This document shows, piece after piece, positions 23,561 through 35,316 of a stretch of 64,000 nucleotides of DNA (the stretch's first letter is position 1; each line of letters opens with the position of its first letter). This stretch comes from Tachypleus tridentatus. Its lineage: Eukaryota; Arthropoda; Merostomata; Xiphosura; Limulidae. Where the stretch lies: contig NC_134834.1 in assembly GCF_004210375.1 (NCBI RefSeq), positions 142,571,009-142,635,008 on the forward strand, in the 5' to 3' direction. The notes under the pieces were generated by a model. That model saw only the letters and a program-made list of their open reading frames with translations, did no database searches and was not told the DNA's origin. The position numbers and the translations under genes were made by a program.

Positions 23561-24958
23561 TTATCGCACATTGCAGAATTACATATGACGTTTATAGAAT
23601 TTGTAATAACCGAAACTTGTACTGACATTGCACAATTGCCATGCAACCGTGCAGATGACGGAAAGAAGAAATCCAGGTAAATATTAATCGTTTATGTCAT
23701 ATTTTCCTATACTATGTTTCAATAAAACAATATAAGAATAGGTATGTTTAACTTTCTAGATTAGCTGAAGTGAATCCATCCGTATTTTTTTGTACAACTC
23801 GTTATGTGTAAACAAGGATGGTTGCCCGTTACATTGTGTAGGTCTGTACTACTGTAGTGTAGTAGTAGAAGAGAAGGAATATTTATATTTAGGTAATGCT
23901 TTGAAGCAAGTATGAAATCGAAAACATTTCCCAGTCTTGACATCACAAATGCACATATTTGGTATCTTGAATGCATATCCTGTGGTAGAATCAAAAGTCC
24001 GCAATGATCCATGTTGCTGCTCTGTTAAATTTAGCGCCAACTCCACCGCTGCTAAAAAGATTTGTTACGGCTACCGTTACACAGATGAAAGTTGTATACT
24101 CATTGAAAGGGACCTCGTCTGTTATTATTTTATAGACCTTTGATGATGAAAGATGACATATGATAATACGTAAATAATAAATCCTTATTTTTAATACATC
24201 AGCAGAGCTACACATTCTAAAGCGTACACACTTTATGCGATGTGTGTATTATGGCGGGATCCACTAACACAGCCAACAATGGAGTTACAAATGGGGACGG
24301 CCAGACAAATCGTATAAAAACGGCGAAAAAGTGAAACATATATTGTGTTTAATGTGTGTTTCTTTAATTTAATATTACAAACTATCTAAAAATCTCTTTA
24401 GGTACGAAATGTATTTACCTTTTTAAACTCTACTTTGAAATCGAATGGTGCGAGATAGGAGCCAGCGCCAGGCCGTACACTACGAATAGAAGGCCCGTGA
24501 TCCTGCAAAATATTACGCCAACCCCTCTCACTTCTTTGCTCCCAGGGAACTTTCTCAGACTTTAGGTCACTCCCATAATCCCTACCGATAAGAGAAATGT
24601 AGGATCCGGGGGATATTGCATCGAGACATGAGCAACCGAGTTGTGTAGTTAAAATAATAAAAATTGTATACCCTTACGAAAATCGGGGAATACCATGGAT
24701 CACGCATCAGCATGTGTCTGCAGAGATTTCCTTGTGTTCACTCTACAGTCCACAATTTATTTCGGATTTCTGTCCAATTTGGTGAATATGTTAGTTAGGT
24801 TGAGGTCTGGCCATTAAATGTTTTTGGCCACCCCGGGTGGGGGATTGTGGCAAGAATTTGCATTTTGAAGTACGTCTTTATTTGCTAGATTGAGGGAAAG
24901 TCCAAAGATACGCCGTCGGTTTGCGAGCGACCGACATTTGCTAGTCATTATTGTTGAA
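23561..24958. other. Transposon 5' region, unassigned
   Basis: Mixed composition with several overlapping short open frames on both strands (23761-24215), none with a recognised motif. A further GC-richer patch lies at 24440-24640. It may hold 5' noncoding exons or extra cargo of the element, but nothing is supported. Confidence 0.4.
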
Positions 24959-25241
24959 TGGCCTGGCATGGCCAAGCCCGTAAGGCGTGCGACTCGTAAT
25001 CCGAGGGTTGCGGGTTCGCGCCCGCGTCGCGCTAAACATGCTCGCCCTCCCAGCCGTGGGGGTGTATAATGTGACGGTCAATCCCACTATTCGTTGGTAA
25101 AAGAGTAGCCCAAGAGTTGGCGGTGGGTGGTGATGACTAGCTGCCTTCCCTCTAGTCTTACACTGCTAAATTAGGGACGGCTAGCACAGATAGCCCTCGT
25201 GTAGCTTTGTGCGAAATTCCAAAACAAACAAACACAAACAA
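24959..25241 (+). mobile_element. SINE family 1, CpG-rich subfamily, full length with 12-bp target duplication
   Basis: Perfect flanking duplication ATTATTGTTGAA (24947-24958 and 25242-25253). Head with B box GGGTTCGCGCCC and the CpG-rich variants of this subfamily. The tail ends in CAAACAAACACAAACAAA. Its near-intact state implies a relatively recent insertion into the transposon. Confidence 0.96.
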
Positions 25242-25432
25242 ATTATTGTTGAAATTTAACATTAAATTTAGTTAAATAAATGATACACTTTACGTTCCAG
25301 AATGAAAACCCGTGACATTTGGATGCATGTCTTGCATAATATTTATTAATAGACACTGCAAAGTTTGGTAAACTTTGGAGTTAAACATGGTAGAACAATC
25401 AGACGTTTCCAATATTTTCCCATGCATTAAAT

Positions 25433-25719
25433 TATTGTTTCTTTGTTTGTTTGTTTTGGAATTTCGCACAAAGCTACTCGAGGGATATCTGTGCTAGCCG
25501 TCCCTAATTTAGCAGTGTAAGACTAGACGGAAGGCAACTAGTCATCACCACCCACCGCCAACTCTTGGGCTACTCTTTTACCAACGAATAGTGGGATTGA
25601 CCGTGACATTATACACCCCCACGGCTGGGAGGGCGATTATGTTTAGCGCGACGCGGGCGCGAACCCGCGACCCTCTGATTACGAGTCACACGCCTTACGC
25701 GCTTGGCCATGCCAGGCCC
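25433..25719 (-). mobile_element. SINE family 1, CpG-rich subfamily, full length with target duplication
   Basis: Flanked by GCATTAAAT (25424-25432 and 25720-25728). Same CpG-rich subfamily as the copy 200 bp upstream but in opposite orientation. It lies just before the zinc-finger segment of the transposase. Confidence 0.95.
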
Positions 25720-25747
25720 GCATTAAATCATAAGGTTAGGCATTTTA

Positions 25748-28131
25748 GCAAGCTTCTTTCACATTTTTATTTGCTTCATGAGCCTGGATTTGTTGTCCCA
25801 TGTGGGGTTAGTGGATGTGAAAGACAATTCAAAAGCACCAAATGTTTGAAAAGACATAAATAAAAAGCATGGATGGTTTGCTACTACCAGTATGCAGGAT
25901 AATGAAGCTGGTGGTGAATGTGCCGAGTACTTTATGGAACAGAGGTATAAAACCTCTGACAGTGATGAGGCAGTTGATGGTAATCAGGAGATGGTTGTCA
26001 CAGACAAGCGAAGAATCTTAGTTAAAACAATTCTGTGCTGCGTAAAAATGAAAAAAAAAAATTACTTATAAAACTACAAGTTATTTTTTTTTTAATTTGT
26101 CCTGTTCTATTATGGCTGCCAAAGGTGATAAACATTTATTCCAAACCATAAAAAGAACATTGATCAGTGAGGGGGTTCCTAGAAATAGTATACGAGTAGT
26201 TACAGTGATGGAAGCTTGTAAGAAAAAAAGTCTTGACTTTGATTGAAAATTTCACTGACCACAATAATTTCCAGTCTTACATTGAAGATAATTTGTTATT
26301 TGTAAAACCTGTTGAGTATGACCTGGGAATTGCTGGTGATGTGAAACATGACACAATGCAGTATGTTTCTTTATTAGATACTCTGAAGTGTTTGCTTAAA
26401 CATGATGATATTTTTAGCCAGGTTGTTTATCCTCGCCAGTCAGCTGATGACTGTCTTAGAGATGTCGTTGATGGTGAACATTTCAAAAGCCATCCATTCT
26501 GGCAAGAAACTCCCCTTGCCCTTCAAATCATTCTCTATTTTCATGAGTTTACAGCTGTGAACCAGGCTAGAATACGAGCTCCTGCTTACAAATGTGCTGC
26601 TTTCTACTATTAGTTAGGCAATATTGAACCTGCTTTGAGATATCAGCTTCATTATATATTCTTAGCAATCTTGGTGAAGAGCCAAAAGGTAAAAAAACAT
26701 GGGGTAAATACAGTGATGAGACCTTTGATTGAAGAACTATCTGTTCTTGAAAACATTGGTATTGACATTGTCAGACCAGAGGGAACATTCAAATTCAGAG
26801 GTGCGCCTCTTTTTGTTGTTGCAGATAATTTGGGAAGCCATGCTATTGAAGGGTTTCTTGAATCATTTTCTGCTCTCAGATCATGTAGATTCTGCATGGT
26901 AACTCAGGATAATTTAAGAAAGTTGATTGATATTTCAAACTGTTCAGAGAGATCTATTGTATCCTATAATTACCAAGTTGCAATGGTCGAAACTGAACAG
27001 ACTTTGTCAAGTACATATGTGGTTAAAAAAGATCGCCCCCTGAACGTTTTGCAGCAATTTCATGTAGAAAATGCTCTACCACCTGATATATTACATGACG
27101 TTTTTGAATCTGGTTTGATGTCAGAAATTTTATAGTTTTACTCATAGATCAGTATGTCTTATCTGGATACTTCAGCCTTCAGTACCTTGCAGGCAGAGTG
27201 AAGGAGTTCCATTACAAAGGAACTGATAAAATCAATAGGTCTGAGTTTGTTATTTTGAGAGGGTCTGGACACATTAAACAAAAAGCTGTGCAAGTTTGGT
27301 GTCTTTTAAGATTATTTCCATTACTGGTGGGTGATGCAATGCCAGAATTCAACAACAAGTGGGGTGTTCTGTTGGCTCTGCTGGATATGGTAGAATTGAT
27401 AATGTGTCCATCAATGTCATATGCAAGCATTGAATTCTTAAATGATGTGATACAACAGTTCCATTCTCTTTATGAAAAAGAATTTCCAAATAGAACTCTC
27501 AAGCCAAAGGGACATTTTACTTTGCATTACCCAGAGATGACCCGCAGATTTGGTCCACTGAAGAATGTGTGGACCATGGGATTTGAAGCCAAACATAGTT
27601 TTTTGTTGATGTTGCAAGACGTACCTAAAACAGGAGGAATCTAGCCAAAACAATGGCAATGAGACACCAGTATAAACTCTGTTCACATTTGGAAAGCAAT
27701 GGATTTCTTGGAATAGATGCCTTTTAACCTGACTAATTCTGTCAGATTGCCTGTGAATTCACTCGAAGAAGAGCGAAACCTTGTCAGTGCATTTGTTGGG
27801 GGAAGGCGATTTTGTCACTAAAGCGTCAGGTTGTACAGTCAACTGCCTCACATACAACACAGGGACAATGGTTGTCAGTAGCTACGAATTCGACAGTCTT
27901 CAATTTTCTTCAGTGATCTGTTGCTTTGTTCTTTGGGGAAAACCTTTTTTGTATTGTCAAAGATACCAAACTGTTGATTATCACAGGCATCTTCATGCTT
28001 ACATTGTAGAGCCAATGAGAAGTTATGAACTTCTGAGCATTCCAGATCTTTATGATCATTACCCATTGCCTTGTTATGTGAACAAAGGTGAAAATATGAT
28101 CATCCTACATCACTACATTCGTGGCGACTGA
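25748..28131 (+). pseudogene. CACTA-like transposase pseudogene with N-terminal zinc finger
   Basis: Broken remains of a large transposase. A zinc-finger-like segment (PGFVVPCGVSGCERQFKSTK, C-x4-C then CLKRHK) lies at about 25785-25862. A highly decayed stretch follows. The core runs from 26233 (FTDHNNFQSYIEDNLLFVKP; DCLRDVVDGEHFKSHPFWQE; LALQIILYFHEFTAVN), through 26635-27135 (VADNLGSHAIEGFLESFSAL; SCRFCMVTQDNL; NALPPDILHDVFESG), to 27198-27644. The C-terminal part is at 27781-28131 (VKGEH-like VNKGENMIILHHY). These blocks match in order transposase-derived proteins I recall from fish and invertebrate genomes, including the ADNLGSH and LPPDILHD signatures. At least three stops or frameshifts separate the blocks (near 26612, 27133 and 27642), so no intact enzyme is encoded. 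Confidence 0.8.
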
Positions 28132-28469
28132 ATGATGACAAATTTTAAACAGAACTTTGTAATCAGTTGTAAATTTTAACCTATTTTATGCAACTTGGTG
28201 TGTCCCTTTTCAGAGAACTTTTGTCATATTAATATGTATCATGCATATTTGCACCAAAATCACCACTATCATCACCATCTTTGAGGTCAGACTACTTATA
28301 TTTGCTTTCACCTTTTAAAGGTTACTATTTGTTAGGGAAAAACCAAATTACTTATTTAGCTGATTTATACCAATCCTGCTGATGTTAAATTTATGGAAAT
28401 GTAATATATCTTTTTGGTGTTTTGTAGTTTGCATGTGTATACATATAAATCATTTTTGATCAGTACCAT

Positions 28470-28740
28470 ACTTTTAGATTCCAGAGAGATGGTTTTATCC
28501 TACCACATTACCTACAATGAAAAACAATTGTCATTGGATGATCTGGGATTGTTGCCCAGTAAGATTTCTGACAACTTAAATCTGGATGTAGATGCTACCA
28601 ACTTGTCAGCTTAAGTGTATGTGGAAGACTGGCACGACTGGGTGGATATTCAATGGTCTGACATTCCAAAACCAGGAGCAAAGTTGCGCGTTTTTCTGGT
28701 TTCTAATGTTGGGGCCTCTGACGGAGAGATAGTTGTTGTG
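28470..28740 (+). pseudogene. Second transposon gene, exon 1 (N-terminal domain)
   Basis: The open stretch reads VLSYHITYNEKQLSLDDLGL and DNLNLDVDATNLSA, then, after one in-frame stop, DWHDWVDIQWSDIPKPGAKL and VSNVGASDGEIVVV. A strong splice donor follows (GTTGTTGTG|GTGAGT at 28740/28741). It is the first recognisable part of a SAMD3-like protein encoded downstream of the transposase on the same strand. The exon start is uncertain. Confidence 0.5.
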
Positions 28741-28939
28741 GTGAGTAGTTTGTAAGAATACGCAACCCATTTAAATTTGAGTGATTATAATAATTTATGT
28801 AGTCATTGGAAATCATCCTGCGGAAACTTTATTCCGAAGAAAAGAAGTAAAATTGTTCAATATACATTATTCAACACAGCACAATTACTGTTATTTTTTA
28901 TTACAAATTTTGACCCGTTAAATATGTATTTTTGAGCAG

Positions 28940-29028
28940 AATCCACCGAACACTGAAGTGCCTTCAAGCAAGCAGAGTGCATCTTCACCCGGTCCCAGTA
29001 CTGAACGTATTCAGTCCATATAATCATG
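28940..29028 (+). pseudogene. Second transposon gene, small exon (linker)
   Basis: Bounded by an acceptor (TTTTTGAGCAG|AATCC) and a possible donor (CATG|GTAGGA). It encodes a Ser/Pro-rich linker (NPPNTEVPSSKQSASSPGPS), typical of the variable region between domains in this family. A stop (TAA) lies near its end. Confidence 0.4.
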
Positions 29029-29148
29029 GTAGGATATGTCCTAATGAATGTCAAATAGATCTTTAATTTGTTGGAGAAATAGTTTTATCTTTCACTTGAG
29101 ACAATGTGTATCATTTCTGATTACAAACGTGTAATTATATCTCTTCAG

Positions 29149-29296
29149 ATGTCTTCATCTGTATTTGACAGCCTGCCCAACCTCTATTTTCCAGATATCC
29201 CACTTCAAGGCAGTATGACTAAGTAGTGGATGAAATATTTAAGCGCTACCCTCAGCTGTCAAATGCCCCAAATCTAATACCCCAAGGTGTTCCTAA
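29149..29296 (+). pseudogene. Second transposon gene, exon with VDEIFKRYPQL block
   Basis: An acceptor (ATCTCTTCAG|ATGTC) precedes SSSVFDSLPNLYFPDIPLQG. After a one-base shift comes VVDEIFKRYPQLSNAPNLIP. The DEIFKRYPQL block is continued by ELWRMRLRQKF in the next exon, as in SAMD3-like relatives. A frameshift near 29220 marks decay. The donor is unclear (CCAAGGTGTTCC). Confidence 0.5.
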
Positions 29297-29912
29297 AGTA
29301 CTATCTACATGCGCATTATGTTATGTTTGTTGTGAAATATATTCTCATCACAAATATATTCTTTTATCTATACATTTGACTTTGAGTCCAAAAGCCAATG
29401 AGCTCAATAAAATTCGTCCTAAAGTGTATAACAGGAATCACCATATCACCACTTGTAAGGGTGTAAATGTATTCTGCAAAAAATATGTTCATTAGTTACA
29501 AAATATATTAAATGGCATTTTTTGTGTTGCATAATATTAGTGAAGAAATTAGTGAAAATTTTGTGGGAAGTTGTATATTTTTTTAAAATGCACACAAGTA
29601 CATATATCTACTAAGGAGGGCTGTGGAAAATGCTATTTTGATACTTTGGAATATTTGTTTTGTTTGCATACGACGTAACGTGACTCAACTAATGAAACTC
29701 AACTAATTTGATGCTAAACAGAATACATTGTCAAGACGAACTCGTACAACTGATTTAGTAACAAGTATATGTATGACTTTCAGTTTCTTAGATTAAACCT
29801 GAAAATGCCAAAAGTGGTTTAAAAGAAATATTGTGCAAAATAATTATAGTTATACCAGGGCAGTTTTGTTATTCATTCTCAATAGAACTAATTCTGTCAA
29901 TTCTAATTGCAG
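29297..29912. other. Presumed intron within the transposon's second gene
   Basis: AT-rich, no coding block. It ends with a pyrimidine-containing acceptor (TTCTAATTGCAG). A short open frame running into it is read-through. Confidence 0.4.
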
Positions 29913-30768
29913 GAGCTGTGGAGGATGAGACTTCGTCAAAAATTCCAGAATAATAGAAAGCGGAAGGATTCATCATTGTCTATAGTCCAAGAAAGAAAGA
30001 AAAAGACGAAAACTGCAACAGATGAAACCCCATTTCCAATCCACATCTCAGAACAGAGGCTATATGGATTAAAGCAATACTTGTGTGAAAAGCCAGTTGG
30101 GGAGGATAAAACTTCCACCGAAAAACTCAAGGAATGGATGAAAACTCGTCTGCATTGCAGAAAAAAGGGTGATCTTTGTAAAGTGGACTTTCTTATGGGC
30201 AAAACTCTGCATGATCGTATGAAACTGGTCATTGACAACACTCCTGTTAATGAACTTGTAGAGCATTATCCTTTCCTTGTGGTACCACCAGCACAGCTAT
30301 TGAATGAATTTAAGCGGCTAGGAAATGATGCAGAAAAAAGGAATGTCCAACTTTGTCTCTCAATATAAGGACTCCGTAAATTCTCACCTGCAGCACAGAA
30401 ACATATCACCAGGAAATAATTCATTGCTAGCATTTCTTATGAAACAGTCCTTACACATGCCTGATGTTACATCTAGTATTGCCATTCTTGGTATCCCTTT
30501 TCTTCTAAAAGAAAGTGAAAGTATCATGGTGGGAACTGAAGTTAGGGAACCTGCTGAGAGTGGTATATACATTCAATGTGGTTCGGTTCCTCAGTTTTAT
30601 GACCAGAAATTCAAACTATATGTTGATGACATTGATATTTGTGCCACTGAAGATTTTGTGGAAGCATTCACTATGTATATAGGGAGTTTTTATATCTTCA
30701 ACTTTGCATTTCCAACAAAACTCAAGAAAACTTTCAACTTTGTTGAAATGGTTGTTCTGAAGCTCTGA
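29913..30768 (+). pseudogene. Second transposon gene, large 3' exon (SAMD3-like C-terminal domain)
   Basis: Starts after the acceptor at 29910-29912 with ELWRMRLRQKFQNNRKRKDS, then a Lys-rich basic segment, a central block (LKEWMKTRLHCRKKGDLCKV; LVEHYPFLVVPPAQLLNEFK) and a C-terminal block (ITSSIAILGIPFLL-like TSSIAILGIPFLLKESESIM; FVEAFTMYIGSFYIFNFAFP). The frame shifts by one base in an A-rich run near 30335-30345. The protein ends at TGA 30766-30768. Related C-terminal regions occur in fish and invertebrate proteins annotated as SAMD3-like; their role is unknown. Placement directly 3' of a transposase suggests an accessory gene of the element. Confidence 0.65.
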
Positions 30769-31149
30769 GTCCAGGAAAATTACCAAATCTGAAAAAGATG
30801 CAGACAGATGTGTTCTTCAGTTGCTTGATCTCTTGAATGTCAAAAAACATAGCAGCGGGAAATATGTCAAAACATCCCAAAGGTAAAGGAAGAGGAAAGT
30901 GTTCAAAGCCATAAGGTTATATTAGATCTAGTAATAGTAACTTGTATTTGATCCAGGGTGAATTTTCAATAACCAAGTGTAAAGTTCAGTTGTTTATTTT
31001 CAAATTGTTGCTGCATTTTGAATTTTATTTTGGTACATGTATATTGATCTACACTTGTTCAGCTTAAAATAAAAATGATGCTGCTAAAATGCATTTTATA
31101 TTTTTTCAGGATGGTAGCTGGTTACTGGGACTTAGGTTGAATCATCAGA
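30769..31149. other. 3' noncoding part of the transposon
   Basis: AT-rich, with possible polyadenylation words (AATAAAAATG at 31067-31076). No coding block. Confidence 0.4.
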
Positions 31150-31690
31150 TGGCTGCGGGGTTGACTGCTCAGTGACGGTTCTGCTGACCACAACTGACTA
31201 AAGATAGTCTCTTTGCCTTACAGTGACATTGCAGAGGTGGTCCTGGCCGGTTCAACATGACTTATCTTCAATGGTCGTTGGATAGTCATAATGACAACAG
31301 TCCGTTGTTAATGGATGGTCATAATGACAACCACTCCTTGGACGAATAGGGTCACACTGACTATGTCATGACTACTCTGTAGTGGTTTGCAGGTAGGCAG
31401 TGAGACTATTGTCAGGTAGTCAGCATTGGTCAGAATGACTACCTAACGAAAGTCATAACGACTATCATAGTGCAGTCAAATTTATTACCTGCCAGGTATC
31501 CCTGCTACCATTATCTGACTATTTCCCGACTACACAATAGTAAAAATGACTAATATTTAATAGTCACATCAGGTAGTCATCGATTTTAGCGACTACTTGG
31601 AGAGTCTTTTTGGCACCGCTTGACTATCTGATTTACTATTCAAAAGTCGTCGCCTTGACTAGTTCTTATTTTGAGTGAATTTTCTGAACG
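31150..31690. repeat. Right subterminal repeat array of the transposon
   Basis: About 500 bp dense in TAGTCA/TGACTA words. Perfect or near-perfect dyads GTCA-N3-TGAC lie at 31285 and 31318 (both GTCATAATGAC), 31351 (GTCACACTGAC) and 31429 (GTCAGAATGAC). A one-base variant lies at 31452 (GTCATAACGAC). Spacing is less regular than on the left (33 bp between the first three). Confidence 0.7.
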
Positions 31691-32974
31691 TATTCAACAG
31701 AACTTGACGGAAAATCACAGAGAAACGAAATGACGTACAACTTTGTGTAATGTTGTGTTCCCATATAATGTAACAGAACTATACTAATCTTTAGTGTTCT
31801 ATTTCAAAGAATCTCATGTTTCATTAAATTTCAAAGCATGTAAACATGCTACAGTAGCATTGCCAGTAATAGTCATTTAGACGATCCTAGAATATTACGT
31901 TTTAATACAGATTTTAGAGTGCTCATACAAAATTGGAAATGCATAGTTTCATACACAATAAAAGTCAGCAATGAACACAATAAACTTCAGTAGTTCTGTA
32001 TCGCTGTGTTATGAAGTTGTAAAGAGTTGATTTTAATTAATGCGTAAGTAATGATACATTATATTAAGATAAATATAAATATTTAGACACAGAAAAGTAC
32101 AAATTATAACTTACCAATTGGCTAGAATTATCTTTTATGAGAGGCTGGGACGAATGCGTAGTTAGCGTGTGAGACTGCGGATTCGAGGTTCACAGCTCGT
32201 TACTGTAAAAAACAAAAAATCGCGTTCCGCACTTTGAAACATGGATGCGTTATAGGAATGACAGCCAAATCCTTTTATTCGATTGAAGTAATCCACAAGT
32301 TGACTAGCTAGCTACTTTTTGTCTTTCACATCAAAATTTGGGACTGCTAGTGGGGATAACTCTCGTTTTGGTCTGCGCGAAATTTAACAACAAACGACAT
32401 GGTAGGAAACGTTTCGAGCATTTTCCTACACAGGGTTTCGACAGGACTAGACTCAGCTATTGTCTTTGTTTTATGGCGTGTCATAATAATGATTTGATGG
32501 GTTTGCAAGAGCTTTCGTGACCCTTGCTTTTGTTTATGAATTTTATGGGATTAGCACGAGAATTGACAGCACTTATCTTCAATTTATAATTGTGATGATT
32601 TCATAGATTTACAAAACGTTCGTTGAATTTTATCTTTAATTTATAATGATATTGATATGATAGCTTATATTTAATTTTGTTGGTAGTGATTTTATGAGTG
32701 TGCAAGGGGTTTGTTGAAATAAGTAAGACACTGGCGTTAATTAAGAGTTATAATTACTTCAACAGAACACAATCAGTCTATGAACATATTTTAGAGTCAG
32801 CACGTTTGATGATGACCTTTTGTCTCTAGCTGCACTTATAAATATCCTTTCTATATCGCAAGTAGAGCGAAGAAAACATGCTGTTCAGAAACATATCTCG
32901 TGCATCAAACCGAAATACTACACATGTTCGAACCTTTGTTTGTTATTTGCAGCTATCAAGTTCCAAATAATTTC
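31691..32974. other. Mostly unrecognised sequence
   Basis: A possible tRNA-like SINE scrap lies at about 32147-32205 (GATTCGAGGTTCACAGCTCG). Short open frames at 32338-32520 and 32820-33047 carry no motif; the latter runs into a SINE. Confidence 0.4.
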
Positions 32975-33095
32975 AGCCTCCCCAGTGGTGCAGAGGTTTG
33001 CCTTTGAACTTATACTGCTGGAAACCGGATTTCGATACCCTCATTAAGCAGTGCACAGATCGTCTAATGTGCATATCTGTGCTTAACAACAAATA
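32975..33095 (+). mobile_element. SINE family 3 copy
   Basis: Head GCCTCCCCAGTGGTGCAGAG, box-B-like GGATTTCGATACCC, and the tail TGTGCTTAACAACAAAT. Confidence 0.72.
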
Positions 33096-33690
33096 AAAAA
33101 AATATATATATCTCCCAAACACTTTCTTTCATGAATATATTTATCTACTAGCAGAGACCTGCTAAACATTTAAGGTCAAATTAGTATTTTCATTGCAACA
33201 CTACTTTTTAAATATAGGTTTCCTAGAATAATACAAAAGAATTCTAATCGCAGACACTAAAACTTTCTGCAAGTCCACTTTTCTCAGGCCTAACATTAGT
33301 TACGTCTTTATTAGCATGGCCTGTATTCGCTAAAGAGATACAGTATTAATTTAACTTTTTTCTTTTTTTTAGTTCATTTAGGGCTAAACCCCACTGTATT
33401 TAATGCTGTCAGTAAAGAAAGTTTTAATATTATTCTACGATCTAACGTTAGAACTTTTAAACAACTTTAATATTTTAATATGTTGTATACAATGTCTACT
33501 AAAGTGTATTTATGTCCGCCTTTTGTATACATCCAGTAAAATGAATTGAGTGCGTATTTTCAGGACAAACAAAAAATAAGTATTATTATAATAGATAACA
33601 AGAATAGAAGTAACAAAAATAAGGTTAATGACGGTCAATCATAAGACAGGTATACTTCTCTTTACGTGTGTAGGATCAATAAATAAAGAT
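33096..33690. other. AT-rich sequence, nothing recognised
   Basis: No supported feature seen. Confidence 0.5.
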
Positions 33691-33866
33691 TGGTTTGGTT
33701 TGTTTTGAATTTCGCGCAAAATTACACGAGGATTATCTGCGCTCGCCGTCCCTAATTTAGCAGTGTAAGACGAGAAGAAAGGCATTTAGTCATCACCACC
33801 AACTCTTGGGCTACTCGTTTACCAACGAATAGTGGGATTGATCGTAACATTATAACGCCTCCACGG
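33691..33866 (-). mobile_element. SINE family 1, tail half; left arm of a SINE palindrome
   Basis: Runs from the tail (TGGTTTGGTTTGTTTTGAAT) through the central domain to GCCTCCACGG, where it changes abruptly into an opposite-strand copy. Confidence 0.9.
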
Positions 33867-34122
33867 TGGTTAAGGCACTCAACTCGTAATCCAAGGGACG
33901 CGGATTCGAATCCCTGTCACACCAAACATGTCGCCCGTTCACCCGTGGAGGCGTTATAATGTGCGATCAATCCCACTATTCGTTGGTAAATGGGTAGTCC
34001 AAGAGTTGGTGGTGGGTGGTGATGACTAGATGCCTTCCTTCTAGTCTTATACTGCTAAATTAGGGACGGCTAGCGCAGATAACCGTCGTGTAGCTTTGCG
34101 CGAAATTTGAAACAAACCAAAC
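33867..34122 (+). mobile_element. SINE family 1, near full length; right arm of a SINE palindrome
   Basis: Begins at TGGTTAAGGCACTCAACTCG (head lacking its first bases) and ends AACAAACCAAACC. The stretch 33943-34122 is nearly the reverse complement of 33691-33866, with private variants shared (CTCCACGG/CCGTGGAG and ATTTAGTCATC/GATGACTAGAT). It can form a foldback with a 76-bp spacer. Confidence 0.92.
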
Positions 34123-35124
34123 CTATCGTCAATAGTACCATCTCCTACTTTAAAATTTCGGATATTTTTATTTAATATGGATTAGGCCCAAAAAGCTGAC
34201 ATAAATCACCAGCCTCTCATTTATTAATTTAAATTTTAAGTTATCTTTTCATGCATTATACCTTTTGAAGTAAATTATAAACACAATTATGACGTGGCGT
34301 GTCATTTGAGGCAGCTGAACGACATTATATTTTGGTATGTAATGAACGGCTTGTGCTATTCGATGCATCGCAGTTTTCTACCTATTAGGGGTACCAGGAA
34401 GTATTTTCATTTTTGTTGCCTTTAATTTAAACGTTTTTAATTAACTTAATTTAATTTAGCAGCCAAGAAAACCCTTCTTGTTAACCAATTGTCTGTTAAC
34501 AGAACTAGTTTTTCTCTGACCAGAAAAAACAAACAAACTAAATTCCTGAAGTGAATCAAATTCGACATTGCATGCCGTACGAGTTTCATAACGGTAACAA
34601 AGCAACGCAGACAATTAAAAACATTTATAGGGTTCATAAAGATGATTTGAGTGTTCGTAAATACTAGCGGTTCTTCAGGATATATAGATCAGGTGATTTT
34701 TGATCTCCTCAGGTTACCATTGTTCAGGAAGATCACTAGATTTGGACCATGACCTGAGGTCAGAGGTTGAGTCAGATTCCTGTCAAACCGTCAAACAGTT
34801 GTTATAATAACTTAATAATTCTTGGTCTATCGTTCAAAAACTTCTTAAACAGATTGGGAAGGTCAGCAGACTATAAGTTTGTTCCACACGAGTTGCTATG
34901 TGACAACAAAACCAATGCATAGCAGTGTACAATTCATTGATAACCAAACATGAGAAAGAACTATGCCTTTAACGGGTTGTTACAGGAAATGAGAAATTGG
35001 TTCTTTATATTAATATCATGCGCAAGAATCATTGGCTTAGATCTGGCTTGAACTTAATTCCCACAGATAAACCCTCAGAAAGTCTTGTGCAATTGATAAC
35101 TTTGTAAGGTAATATTTGAAAAAA
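34123..35124. other. Nothing recognised
   Basis: No supported exon or repeat. One antisense 63-codon frame (34446-34637) lacks any motif. Confidence 0.45.
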
Positions 35125-35316
35125 AAAAGTAAACTTACCTTCCAAAATTAATATCGTATTAACATTAACAATAAAAGTAAACTTAGTTTTAATATATAAC
35201 TTATATTAACAATAAAAAGAGGATTACTTTGCATTCGTAATTTGTTAACGTTACAATAAAAGTAAGTTTACTTTGCATACATAATTTGTTAACATTAAGA
35301 ATAAAACTAAGTTATA
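35125..35316. repeat. About 44-bp tandem repeat, 4-5 copies
   Basis: The word AATAAAAGTAAACTTA/AATAAAAGTAAGTTTA recurs near 35126, 35171, 35211, 35255 and 35300 with ATTTGTTAACATTA spacers. Confidence 0.7.

Larger units (their letters stand above)
22500..31690 (+). mobile_element. Decayed ~9-kb DNA transposon with transposase and second gene
   Basis: This composite call is based on three observations. A transposase pseudogene and a linked SAMD3-like pseudogene lie on the same strand. Both flanks carry subterminal arrays of GTCA/TGAC motifs. No host gene is recognisable between them. Exact termini and terminal inverted repeats could not be fixed by eye, so the limits are approximate. SINEs at 24959 and 25433 inserted later, which means this copy is old. 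The transposase resembles CACTA-type (EnSpm-like) proteins known from fish and invertebrates; superfamily placement is inference. Confidence 0.6.

Noticed and set aside
25591-25740. N-terminal part of the ORF preceding the transposase zinc finger
   Set aside because: These codons belong to the inserted SINE; only the part after about 25748 belongs to the transposase.
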